Source: Quercus robur
Taxonomy: Eukaryota > Streptophyta > Magnoliopsida > Fagales > Fagaceae
Reading direction: 5' to 3'
Assembly: GCF_932294415.1 (NCBI RefSeq)
Contig: NC_065542.1
Span: 56,168,406-56,232,405, forward strand
Length of the DNA: 64,000 nucleotides
Shown here: positions 34,891-46,800 of the stretch, piece after piece
Layout of the letters: each line of letters begins with the position of its first letter
Position numbering within the stretch: position 1 is the first letter of the stretch
Translations under genes and position numbers: made by a program
Notes under the pieces: generated by a model
Told to the model about the DNA's origin: nothing
What the model saw: only the letters and a program-made list of their open reading frames with translations
Database searches by the model: none

Positions 34891-35164
34891 AACGATCTTT
34901 TTTTTTTTAATAATATAGAATATGAGGTGATCTTTGTTGTGTGATGATTTTTATTGATTATATGTGATTAGTTTTTTTATTTTATTGAGTATATGTGATT
35001 TTTTAGTATTTTGCAATCATTAACTTACTTGACACAAAAATTAAAAAATTTAAGTAGATAATTATGGTGTGACCCCACATAAATTTAGACACATTGCGCA
35101 AAATTGGATTCTAATTGAACTTTTTCTAAGTTTTACCTATTAATATATATATATATATATATAT

Positions 35165-35423
35165 TAAAAAAACTTGAATTTAAATAATTGATTGATGATA
35201 TGACATTGATTTTTTATCATCTTTAAATTTTGTAAGTATAGAGAATTTACAAAGATAATGTAATCTAGTGGTGAATTTATCAAAATTCATATATAATTAA
35301 AAATAACTAATATATATATATATATATATTAATATATTAGTGATTAACTAATATAAGATATATATATATATATAACCTTTTTGAGTTTGGTATAAGCTAA
35401 GTGTGTGTGTATATATATATATG

Positions 35424-35456
<33 letters not shown>

Positions 35457-36104
35457 GTGAAAAATCATAATTAAAAAAGAAGAAGATGGTTTTTAATTTT
35501 ATTTTAATGAAAAATAATGATAATAATAATTAAAAAAAGTGTAAAGTTCTCTTAAATGCTTTATAAAATACTACATTCTCTGTCAAAAACATTGTAGCTC
35601 AACTAACACCTAATGCTTCTGACAAAAATATTCATATTTCAAATCTCCCATCCCCCATTACATAGTGTTTTAACTTCTATCACATTACATTTTAGTATTA
35701 TGGATAATATAATTTTTGGATAATTACAGTAAATCCACATATGGTTATGCGTGAACTCACATTGTATACTCGTAGTTTGAAAAATATCACTTTACTTACT
35801 TGAGGTTCGCTTCTTTTGTTTTCCATAACAAACATTTGTTATAAATTAATATATATATATATATATATATATTTGCTCCTATTTTATATCTTTCTCCTCC
35901 CAAAACAAGAAAAAACATAAAAAAGAATGAGAAAACAAAATTTACAAGTTAAGGATTTGTAAAATTTAAGTACACGTAATCAATATTGCATTTCCATGTC
36001 TCTCTTCAAATCAATTAGAGAGAGTTAAAAGCAGAGACTATCTTGTATCACGTGCAATGCACGATATTTTATTTTAGTCAATTTTATCTATTATGATGTT
36101 TTAT
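35165..36104. other. A+T-rich intergenic DNA with TA and CA microsatellites
   Basis: TA-repeat tracts at about 35309-35330, 35357-35374, 35411-35456 (mixed with CA) and 35850-35870. No gene is seen. Confidence 0.6.
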
Positions 36105-36820
36105 TTTTATAATAATTATCTTTTTTGTATTTAGGATCTGTTTGGATTGAACTTATTGTTACTGAAACTGAAAACTGAAAACACTGTAGCAAAATAATTT
36201 TTAAATGTGTGAAAAATACTGTGAGACCCATTTTTAATGAAAAAGTTGAGATTTTTGGGTCCCATGAACAGTACTTGGGACCCACTAACAGTGTCATAGC
36301 AAACAAATGTGTGGACATTGAAAGTGGTGTGGGTCCCGTGCACACTGGCAGCTGTGTTCACGTGCTTCTGGGTAAAAAAAAAAAAAAAAAAAAAACTCAA
36401 AAACGCAAACGCAAACGCAGGATTCATCTCAATCCAAACTGCACCTTAGTTTCGTTATCTAGCCTAATAAGACAAAATTATATACTTGTATACAGTATAA
36501 ATAATAAAAACAAGTTTTTTTTTTTTTTTTTTCTTAAAGAAGAGGGTCCTAGAAGCTGTGATTGCATAAGTAGCGATTACCAACTTGATGTGATGATCAC
36601 TTTACAAATATAAAGTTCTAATAATTATCTCTTTTGTATTTAGTTTCAAGTTAATGTTATCTAGCCTAATAAGACAAAATTATATACTTGTATACAGTAT
36701 AAATAATAAAAACGAGGTTTTTATTTTTTTATTTTTTAAAGAAGAGGGTCCTAGAAGCTGTGATTGCATAAGTAGCGATTACCAACTTGATGTGATAATC
36801 ACTTCACAAATATAAAGTTC
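36105..36820 (+). repeat. Tandem duplication interrupted by a MITE
   Basis: Unit 1 (36105-36134 plus 36448-36618) and unit 2 (36619-36820) share TTATCTAGCCTAATAAGACAAAATT, ATACTTGTATACAGTATAAATAATAA and GAGGGTCCTAGAAGCTGTGATTGCATAAGTAGCG. In unit 1 the string TTTGTATTTAG is separated from the rest by the MITE at 36135-36447; unit 2 is uninterrupted. Confidence 0.85.
36135..36447. mobile_element. GTTTGGAT-type MITE, copy 2
   Basis: The left end CTGTTTGGATTGAACTT pairs with the reversed right end GTGCAGTTTGGATTGAGATG. It shares inner strings with the copy at 21440-21765. TTAG occurs at both junctions, once at the matching site in the unoccupied repeat unit. Confidence 0.85.
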
Positions 36821-36835
36821 TTATAAGGTGTGGGG

Positions 36836-36927
36836 GATGAGGGACAGGGCTGCAGGGGCTAGGATTCAAGTCTCTACGAGAGAGTTTTGCACACATGTAC
36901 ACTTAGATCAGGTTAGAGTATAATTGT

Positions 36928-36958
<31 letters not shown>

Positions 36959-36960
36959 AA
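36836..36960 (+). mobile_element. Possible SINE tail
   Basis: GGATTCAAGTCTC fits a B box and is followed by a short unique part and a TA microsatellite. The A box is not clear. Confidence 0.3.
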
Positions 36961-37559
36961 AGAATTTATTACCAACTATTTACTCTATGTAACACTTCAT
37001 TACTTAAGTTTCAAGCAATTAAGTGCCAAGAGCCTTTTAGCTTAGTTGACATCTTTTAGTATTTCCAACAGAAACATCCAAAATTCAAATCTTTTTCCCC
37101 CATTGTATAATTGAATTATAAAAAAAAAAATTTAAAAAGTTTTAAGAAATTTTTAATTCTATTGCCAAAAGTTTCATTGATTATATATTGTAATTTCATG
37201 TTTTAATAGAGTAATATTTATGACTACAAATTTTGCTTGAATCGAGTAGCTATAACATATGTCAGTAATACACATTGTATTTCTTTCATGACTCATTAAA
37301 ATAGTTAATTTATAATTTAATTTTTTTAAATATAATGTTTTTAATTTTTTTTAGAATACTAAGTATTTTTAATAGACATACACAGGGAGAGGAAGAAGGT
37401 TTTAAAGAAACTGACAGTGGTTTATATCCAAAATGATCTAACTCTTAGATAATCCGAAAAACCAACGCCATTCTCAACTGAATCCAAATGTCGAAACAAC
37501 CTCGATCTCAACCAAATCTCAACCGGATTTTAACAACTTAAAAACTCCATGCCACACAC

Positions 37560-37560
<1 letters not shown>

Positions 37561-37619
<59 letters not shown>

Positions 37620-37620
37620 A
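37561..37620 (+). repeat. (GA)n microsatellite
   Basis: An almost uninterrupted GA run of about 48 bases at 37562-37609, followed by more GA-rich sequence to about 37700. The serine/leucine open frame on the other strand is its translation and not a gene. Confidence 0.95.
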
Positions 37621-37993
37621 TGCTGGACTAGGCAGAGAGTGGGCTAGGCAGAGAGAGTGTAGAGCAATCACCGGGGGTGGGGGGGGGAGAGAGAGAGATA
37701 CTGAGATAAGGTAGAAGCAATACACGTGTTGGAGTGAGATAGAGCGTGTGGAAATAAAGAAATGTTTTTTGCTAATAACATTCAGCTACAATAAGCTACT
37801 AAAGATAGCAACTCACTGTAGCCATCACTCAAAATGTTTTAGCTAACTTCTTTGTTATAGTGTGCTTTTAGTGTTTTAATTGCTAAAATGAATATTTAGT
37901 CATTTTAGCAACTTTGTTGTGAATGCTCTTATCGTTAAAACTTGAAACCTATGCTTTTGGTTTTTACCATTGCATGAAAATAAGTTCACCTAA

Positions 37994-38973
37994 GAGCATT
38001 CTCATCAAATGTGTCAAATGCCAAATATTTGACATTTGACACACCAAACTCTAAAGAATCACCTTCATCAAGTATTTTAAATGCCATAATATTTGGCATT
38101 GATGAACAGTGCAATCTCATATTTGAGACCGCACTGTTCACCAATTGTAAAACTTATAATATTTTTTTATTCAATGGGGCCACTTTCTTTTCTTCTTATT
38201 ATTTCTCTTTCTCCCTCATTTTTTTTTTCTCTCTCAATTTGGTTTTAGCCTTCTTCCTTTTTTTTTTTTTTTTTTTTTCTAGTGCCTCTATTCTCCCTCT
38301 CTGGGTTCATGGTCGACATTCTTGAGTGTGGCGTCAGCCTTTTTGGTTGGAGTTAAGATTGGAGAGGCTGGGCCACTGGGGTGGTGGTTATTTTTGTGGC
38401 TAGGGTAGGTTTTGGCTGGGGTTTTGTGGTGGGTTTTGGGTTTAGAAAACTAATTTGAAGAATGGAAGAACAAGGGAAGGGCGGTGGGTGGTGTTGCTTG
38501 ATGGGTCTCGCTGGGATACTGATTTTTTTTTTTTACTTAGGTTGCTAGGTAACAGTGGTGGGTTTGTGGTTGGTGTGCCGTGGGTTGACAGAGAGGGAGG
38601 ATGAGAGGGAAAAGTGGGTTGGAGTGCCGTGGTTGTGCTGTGGGTGGTGTTGTGAGTTGAGGCCGGTGGGTTGTGTCGTAGGTTGAGGCCAGTGGGCTGT
38701 GCTGTGGGTGGTGCCATGGATGACGCTATGGGTTGTGCCGTGGGTGGTGCCATGGGTTTGTGGTGGCTTTGTGTAGGTTTGTGGCGGCTTGGGTGATGAG
38801 AATAAAAAAGAATAAAAAATGATAAATAAATAATATTTTAATGAAGTGGTAAAAAAAATAGAAGTTTTGATGTTATGTGTATTGAAAAGTAATGTGTTAA
38901 ATGGTATAAAGTTGGGTTTTTACTTTTTAGATGCTAAATGCAAAATTTTTTAAAACTCTTGATGGGAATGCTC
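37994..38973. mobile_element. GAGCATTC-type MITE with TAA target duplication, 980 bp
   Basis: The left end GAGCATTCTCATCAA is matched by the right end TTGATGGGAATGCTC. Flanking TAA at 37991-37993 and 38974-38976 is the three-base target duplication expected for PIF/Harbinger elements. The inside has a T-rich tract and a G+T-rich tract; its open frames are low complexity. Confidence 0.9.
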
Positions 38974-39715
38974 TAAGGGTTTTGGTTTTTTGTTTTTTTG
39001 TATTTTTGTTTTTTTTAATTTTGGGACATAAGTTCGCCTATAGCTAACACAGAAATAGAAAACAAAACATTTACAATTTTTTGGTTTCCACTTTCCAGTA
39101 CAAAACATTTAAAAAGTGATGATATGGCATTGATTATATAAAGTGTCAGGAATAGCAAAAAATTGAAAAAAAAATACAATAACATAAAAATTAATCCACC
39201 TAGTTATTATTTATTTATCTGGTAATTTCAAGTCAAATTCTCATAATGGGAAATTTTTGTACTTACTGAGTAACTGGCACATTTCAGGTAAATTGATTGT
39301 AATAATTAACTCTATCAAGTACACTTCCGGGCACTTTCATTGGCCTAAAGGTGTAAATAAAATCAATGAAATTACGAAGATCTCCTCAAATGATGCCAAA
39401 TTTGTCTCTTTAAAGTTTGAATAAAATATTTAAACCAGGTCCAAAGTCCAAACCCGATTACATCAACTAAATTATTAACTAATTTAATTTTGCTTTCAAC
39501 ATAAAGAATTATGATCAACTTCCTAGTGTCCCACGACTAACATTTGAGAAATGCCACCTATAGGGGAAAATTTGTTGGTGATTTCACATTGAATATTGGC
39601 TTTGTACATTTAAAAAAATAATAATAATGGCTTGGTAGGAGAAAAATTTTAGGTGATTTCACTATTTTGGTATGAGCAAAGTTTTGGTAATTTCACTATA
39701 AGAATTAACTCTTAA

Positions 39716-40623
39716 GAGCATTAGCATCTAGTTTGCTAAATCTCTAAAAGTGTTATTTTCAAACTCTAAACCACAAAAAACATGCAATATCTGAATTGCT
39801 AAATCTAAAAAAATTTAGCAACTTGCTAAAAAAATCTTTTTATTACTTTCTCTTTTCTCATCTCAGTCTCTATATGACTCTCACTCTCCCTCTCTCTTGC
39901 CCCTCTCACACTTTCATTCATCACTCTCGCTCTCTCTTAAGAATCTAGTACCCATAAATTGGAAGGAACTCGAGACAAACCTGTGGTGGTTGCTGAGTTA
40001 GGACGAACTTGGGATGGATAGACTCTCTTGTGACAATGAAGAAGACAACAATGGTGGTGGTAGATTTGAATGAGAGGAGGGTCTGGTGGATTTGTGGGTT
40101 TTTTGGCAGTGGTGGTGGATTTATGGGTTTTTATGGGTTGCTAGTGGTGGTAGGTTTAGTTGTAGTGGTTACCGGGTTGTGATTTTGGTTGTGAGTGGTG
40201 GTGGTGGTAGCTATTGTAAATCTGTAAAGGAAAAGAGAGGAGAGAGAGAGAGAGAGAGATGAAGAGGAAAATAGATTAAAATGAATAAATAAATGAATAT
40301 TGATAATTTTGAAGTGAAAAATAAGAAATGGGATGAAGACATGGTTTTAAAAACTAGTATGGTCAATGAATCGTTTTTGGTCCCGATTCTCGGTTATTTT
40401 CGGTTTTGACCAGTTCTTACCAGTTTAGACCAATTTTTATTGGTTTTCGAGGTTTTTATTGGACCAAATTGGTGCCTGGTTCTCGGTTGAATCGGTCGGT
40501 CTTGTCTGATTTTTAAAACCATGGATGTAGGGTGAGTTTGTAAAATGGTATGTTAAAAAAAATAAGGTAGTTTTTTAGAGATGTAAAATGAGCATTTTTT
40601 TAGATATCTGGTTGCTAAAGCTC
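39716..40623. mobile_element. GAGCATTAGC-type MITE inside the tandem array
   Basis: The left end GAGCATTAGCATCTAG pairs with the reversed right end GAGCTTTAGCAACCAG. TAA precedes it (39713-39715) and TTA occurs just after it; the unoccupied unit reads AAGTCTTTAAGTAACA at about 40996. CT-rich and GGTGGT-rich tracts fill the inside. Confidence 0.75.
40342..40524. mobile_element. Short MITE nested in the GAGCATTAGC element
   Basis: The ends CATGGTTTTAAAAAC and GATTTTTAAAACCATGG are inverted copies of each other and enclose about 150 bases rich in GGTTTT/TCGGTT words. This end type is widespread in angiosperm genomes. Confidence 0.75.
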
Positions 40624-41559
40624 ATTTAGTAACATATCCTTAGACTCCCATTGTTCAAAAAGCAAAAATAACACAGTTAAAATTCCAAAACTACCCCCCT
40701 GAAATAGTGCTTGACATGCCTCTTTATTAAATAATTTAACTTTGAATTTAATAAATTTCAACATGGTAGCATTAAGTTTCATTTCCTAATTTAGTTTCTA
40801 GTAACCTTCCTTTCAAAATCCATAGTCAAAGAAAATTCTTACTAACATTTGAGAAACCCACCAAGTGGGGAAGGTTTGTGGGTAATTTCACCTTTGGTAA
40901 TTAGCTCTCGGATTAATTTATCACAAGGGATTTTTTTTTTACCAATAATAATTTTGTAGTGTCACAATTTAGGTAATTTCATTAAGGGAATTAAGTCTTT
41001 AAGTAACACTTCCCATAGATTCCCATTGGCTAAAAAGTGAAAATAAAGTAGTCAAAATTCCAAAAATACCCCTCAAATAGTGCTTTGACAATTTGACATG
41101 CCTTATTATTAAATAATTAAACTTTGTATTTATTTAACAAATCTAAACGTGGTACCATTAAATTATAATAATAAAAATCATAATCCCAAATCTTAATAAA
41201 AAAAGAAGCAAAAACATGGTAGTAATTAAAAAAAAAATATAGATAGAGAAAGAAAAAAAAAAGAAAAAAGAAAAAAAGAAAAAATAAAAAGCCCAAAATG
41301 GACGTCCAAAATGTAAAAGCTCAAACTCAAAATCAAATCAAAGGCCTCTTGTTCGTCTTCTTCTTCTTCATGCCCAGCCCACTACTACTACTACTCTTCG
41401 CAGAGGTCGCATAGTTCTCTTCTTTCACGAAATACACTGACCAAACCAAAACACGAACAAAACAAAAAACATAACAAAAAACACGAACAAACCCTAGAAA
41501 TTTCACACACAGATTGAGAGAGAGAGAGAGACTCAGCGAGGCTTTCATGGCTGACATTT

Positions 41560-41736
41560 TTGCGGGAGGGACGTGTTGAATTTCGCGTTAATTTATTTTG
41601 GGGGAAAAAATTAGGGTTTTCAAAACCCTAGGAGAGAGAAAGTTATTTGTGTGTGCGAGAGAGAGGGTTTGAGCGAAATAGAGAGTTCTGTGTGGGTGCC
41701 CTAGCTCTTCAATTGGTTTAATATTCCTCAATTCAG
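41560..41736 (+). promoter_or_regulatory. Probable first (leader) exon of the EAF1-like gene
   Basis: GA-rich leader sequence ends in CTCAATTCAG followed by GTGAATTTTT, a fitting splice donor at 41737. The leader intron would run to the acceptor TTTGTAG at 43548, where the exon with the start codon begins. The GAGAGA tract near 41516-41530 lies just upstream. The 5' border is a guess. Confidence 0.5.
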
Positions 41737-42595
41737 GTGAATTTTTTTTTTCTTGCTCTTTTACGAAACCCTAGAATTTGTGAAATTTTGGTGCAATTCG
41801 AATGGCATTAGGGTTTGTTTTGGGGCTTTTTGTTAGTGGCAATTAATGTGGAATTTCTGCTTTGATTGAATGCCTTGAAAGGTTTTTAATGTTTTGCATT
41901 AATATGGTATTTAATGTGGTGCCCCCCATTTTGGGGAAACTTAGTAGGGTGTGTATTTAAGTGGTAAGATAGTGATTTTGTTGCTCAAATGCATTTGTTC
42001 TGAGTTGCCTATATGAGAATTTGAAGGAATATTAGTGACCCCAAGGCTTTTTTGAGCATTTGTTACTCGTTTTGCTTGTAATTTCGTGTGGCACTGTGTA
42101 TTTATTAATGATTTAACTCTTCTTCTTATAAGTTATCGATTTCCATGATTCGACATTGCCTAGTTTGCACCCATTTCCTTTATTTATTTTTTTAATACTT
42201 AACTATATGAACGAAGCACCATCGCATAGTGGTCATATCAGTTTTAGTAGTTAAATGCTTCTTGCTTGTGCTGTTAGACATTGGCTTGAGGTTAGAAATG
42301 TGTTGTTAAGCGTCCTCCGTATCTTGTTCTTTAAAAAAAAAAACATTTCTTTATAGGCAATATAGAAGATATTTTTAGGGTTTTGTAGATTGAATTTGAT
42401 CTTTATCATGCTGATCCTCCACCCGTCCCTCAATTGTGTGCTTGATTTTATATGAAATGCTCCTATGTTATTTAATTTTTTGCAAGGGATTCCGGGGGGA
42501 TTTCTATATGCTTGTATTACTGCAAGGTCCTCATCTACATATTAAATTTCTTGAAAATTTATACTTTACTGATAAATTTGGCATGGTAGGGCAAC

Positions 42596-42726
42596 TTTTT
42601 ATTTTTGAAGCATTTCATTTATACATCAAGGGTGACTGTGTAAGCAAGTTGTGCAGTCATTTATACATGCTTGTGGTTATTTATACATGGGGTGACTGTC
42701 TAAGCAAGTCGTGTAGTCATTTCATG
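42596..42726 (+). repeat. Short tandem duplication in the EAF1 leader intron
   Basis: ATTTATACATCAAGGGTGACTG at about 42617 with AAGCAAGTTGTGCAGTCATTT recurs at about 42679 as ATTTATACATGGGGTGACTG with AAGCAAGTCGTGTAGTCATTT. Confidence 0.7.
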
Positions 42727-43595
42727 GATTTAGAGCTATGATAACGGATTAGCCTTCTATTTTTGTGAAGCATATTGAAACGCATGTTTGTGCTTTGCCA
42801 TTTAATGGACTCCTTCCATAGTTTTAGTTCCTATTCTGAAAAGAAATTTTAGATGAGCCTGCTGACATATATATGCATTTGTTAACCTTTTCTTTTATCC
42901 AACTCACTAGCTGGTTTGAATTTTCAATTCCAAGCATGTGAGAGTTAATGCATGTTTGCATGGTGTATTTTGCCCATATACTTAAAAATATCCTGATTAA
43001 CACAGCTGATGTGAGATGGTGTTGAGGATTGGTATTGGATTCTTTTTTCTTGTGTCATGTAATTGTTGGTTATTTTTCCAAACTTCTTACATTTTATTTA
43101 TTTATTTTGTGTTGGTGTTCTATCTGTAACTGTTATGTATTTTGAATCCTGTGTTCAGTGTTGTTGGTATTTGAGACAAATGGCATCTCCTCCCTCTAAA
43201 ATAAGTGGAGGGTGAGGTTACTGCCATCTTGTGTGGATCATGAGTTATGTATACATATATTTAAAATATCCCATGCCTTGAGGGACTTTCAGAGTGTAAT
43301 ATCAGTGGACATTTGCTTCCTCCCCCCCCCCCCCCCCCTTCTCCTCTCTCTCCAAAGTATGTGAATTTGTGCAAACTTGAATATTGACTTGAATGAGGAG
43401 ATTTATCCCCTGTTTGTATGCTTTGATAAAGCGTTTACTATATGTTCTAGTGGAAAGGATTTTTTTTGCTGATAACATTTTCCTTTGTTTATTCAGCGAC
43501 TTGCTCTCATATGACTTCTCTTACTCTTCTGCTTTCACAAATTTGTAGAATATTGAATATATGGGAGGGGAAAGATTGTAGATATTAAGGTAGGT

Positions 43596-43810
43596 ATGCA
43601 TGGATGTAGCTCAGGGTCTGGTCTACTCGTAAATGCTGAGGTTGATTCCATGGGTGGAGTTGTTGACGGCGGGGTTGGTATTGGTTTAAAAACCTCTCCA
43701 CGCCGAGCAGCAATTGAGAGGGCTCAAGCAGAGCTTAGGTAATATGGGCGTCCTTTTTGTTTACTCTGACCCCCTTTGAATTTCCATTTCTAGATGTATT
43801 TCAGCTTTCT

Positions 43811-43858
<48 letters not shown>

Positions 43859-46800
43859 AATATATTCCTTGTTGATAACAGGCAAGAGTATGATGTTCGT
43901 GAGGAAAGGAGAAGGGAGCTAGAATTTCTTGAGAAAGTATGGCAAATTAATCTTTCTTGCTATTTATCAAGTCCTGTGAATGATAGTCACCTTATTGCTC
44001 CTCACTTTCAGGGTGGCAATCCTTTGGACTTTAAATTTGGGAATGCGGCTTCAGTTAGTGTCCAGTCTACATCGCTCACTGATCAGCATCCAGAACAAAT
44101 TGTGACCAGGTAGATTGTTTTTGTCATTGTGCATTTATGGGTTTTTGATCAACGTTATAACAAACTGAATTGATCAATTCTATTCTATTCTAACTTATCA
44201 AAAAAAAAAAAAAGATTGATTCGATTTGATTCTATTCTATTTTTCTTTGTTATTCTAGTGAAGCGAAAGGTAGTTTTGCGTTGGCTGCCTCACCTCATGG
44301 AGATTCTGTTGAGAGTAGTGGTAGACCAGGGGTTCCTACAGTATGTGAACCCAATAGTGCTGATAATCTGTTACTTTTAGATGGTAACAATGAGTTACTT
44401 GAAGGTGAAAGGAGCTCTATTCATCCTAGGCGAAGGAATAACATCGCTCCATCAGAACAGTCTTCCCAGATGGATGGGAGTCAAAATGCCAAGGAATCTG
44501 AAGATTCGGCTATTGTTCGCCCATATGCTCGAAGGAATAGGTCCAGACCAATCCGCGAAGGTGCTCGTGGAAGGGATGGAAAGGGGATGGCATCTGAAAC
44601 AAACAACATAAAGGATCAAAATATACCTTCTGTTTCTAATCCAAAGTCTGCAAGATCAAATGGTGATATGGTCTCTAAGATTGCTACTTCAAATAATCAG
44701 TTGGAATCGGACTTGGATGGTGTGCGGGCTTTAGAAACTACTGGCGGTAGCCTGCCTGAAGGTAAATTGGATGTTAAGGTTCCCAAAATCTTGAGGGACA
44801 ACCAACACGACCAACCTTCTCAAGTAAATGCTCAACAGAATGCTATTGATATGGCTTCTGGGAGACCTGATCCTGTTGGAGAGATGAATCAGGTAGTTTC
44901 AGCTGGTTTTGAACATCCGCCTTGTGCAACTGCAACAAAAGCTGAGAACGAAACTAGACCTGGTCAGCCAAATGGGTTCAGCAACATCAAATTAGATAGG
45001 AAAAGTATAAATGAAGGTCAAAATAGCAATGCAGTATTGGGCACAAAGGGTTTAGATTCGGAGTCCTCTTGCACCCAAGCTAGCCTAGGTGTAGATGTAA
45101 ATAATGATAATGACATGTGTACTAATACAAGGAATGTCTTATCTAATGGGAACACTATGGAACAAACCTCAGATTTGGAAGAGACAATAAATTTAGCAGG
45201 TGGTGAAGTGATTAAAGAAAAGAATGAGTCCAGGGACGTTGATGAAAAGAATGAAACTAACGCTATTGAAAAAAGAAATCAGGCCATGGATGTTGATAGT
45301 TGTTCTATTACTAATGCTTGTGATTCTGTTTATCAAAACCATTCTGGCAATGGTACTATAGTCAAAGTTGAGGAAGATGTGAATATAAGTAGATTTGAAC
45401 CTCAAAATGAGGTGAAATATCCTTCCAACATAGAGGGAGTGCAACAAAATGAACATATCCCATCAGATACTGAGAGAAAAGTGGAAGATGTGTTGGGTGA
45501 TAATTCCAACCCCAGCAAGGAAAACTTATGCACTGGCGTACTTCAGGAATCTATGGATGCCTTTGACTGTGAGATTCCAGTGACTGCTTTGCTGGGGAGG
45601 GACTCTTCTGCTGCCCCTGAACCTCAAACGTGTTCTGGTAACCATTTAAAGGCAGACAAGGCACATGAAGATTCTATTCTTGAAGAGGCACGAATTATAG
45701 AGGTTCTTTGTTTACCTTCTGTCCTGGTTTATGTTCTCTTATTGTCAAATTTGTTGGAACTTCATTTATTTTTTGGTTGTTCATGAAGTTATAAAAGATT
45801 GACATAATGTAGTAAACAGGCTAAGCGTAAGAGAATTGAAGAGTTATCTGTTCGCACTTCGTATTCAGAGAACCGGCGAAAATCTCAATGGGATTTTGTC
45901 CTTGAGGAAATGGCATGGTTGGCAAATGATTTTGCACAGGTCTGTTTTTCTAGGGATTTGATTCAGTCAATATCATTTCCAATCCTTTTTTTTCTTTCTC
46001 TAAAAGATCGTCTTCTCAATTTTGGATCTATCTATCACACTATTTGAAGCACAAATATTTTCAAAGCTTACTGTAATGAAGTGCATCCAGTTTTATCCCT
46101 GTTGTAAGCCTTTTATTTCCCTTATTATTTCTTATAGGAGCGTCTCTGGAAGATAAATGCTGCAGCTCAAATATGTCATCGGGTTGCTTTTAGTTCTCGG
46201 TTGAGATCTGAACAACAAAACCAATGTTGGGAGATGAAAAGAGTAGCTCACTCCTTGGCAAAGGTTGTCAAGCAATTTTGGACTTCAGCAGAGGCGCTTC
46301 TAAATAGTGATGATCAAACTGTTGTTCAAAAGAACTGCAAGTATGGTTTGGTTGGATCAAAGAGGATTGGTGGGAATGAAGTTTCTGAGGACAAGATTGG
46401 AGAATCTGATATGGTGCTTGTTATTTACTGTCTCTTTTTCTGATCACCATTTTGGTCTATGTGATGATAGTAATTCAGTGTTATACAAATGGTTTTTCTT
46501 GCTTATTCATTTAATATTCAGCAATTTTTCATTGCCTAGTCCATTGCTGGTAGGTGTTTCACTTTCTATTTTTTCATAGATAATAATAAAATCTGGTTGG
46601 CTGTAATATTATAGTTTTTCAATCAAGGACCTTTTAAGTAAATATGAAGTTGTATATAACTGATGAATCTGGAAAATGTTTAAAGAAATGAGACAAGATG
46701 GAGGGAAAATGGAGACAGATGTATGCAGAGAGCCATATTAAACATGGGAGTAGCAGTTTATTTTCTTTTATAAGCTCATGTGGTTATTTGAAGGTTGGAT

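Larger units (their letters stand above)
33351..35164. mobile_element. Element of about 1.8 kb with about 240-bp terminal inverted repeats
   Basis: The left end (33363-33613) reads ATTAATAGGTAAAGCTACG, AAAGTTCAATTAGAAT, CACACCATAATTATCTACTTAAATTTTTTT and CACACAACAAAGATCACC. The right end (34912-35150), reversed, gives the same landmarks in the same order. Long TIRs suggest a Mutator-like non-autonomous element inserted in TA-rich DNA. Inside are two other units: a palindromic block (33655-34200) and a GC-richer LTR-like block (34255-34890). No transposase is seen. Confidence 0.85.
39230..41180 (+). repeat. Three-unit tandem array, middle unit split by a MITE
   Basis: Units of roughly 300 bases begin near 39230, 39520 and 40830. 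Shared landmarks are ACTAACATTTGAGAAA, AATTTCAC with AATTAACTCT or AATTAAGTCT, CCCATTGG or TCATTGGCC followed by AAAA-GTG, CAAAATTCCAAAA-TACCCC, and TTTGACATGCC. The middle unit is interrupted at 39716-40623. Confidence 0.75.

Noticed and set aside
37519..37725. Ser/Leu-rich minus-strand frame
   Set aside because: Direct translation of the GA microsatellite.
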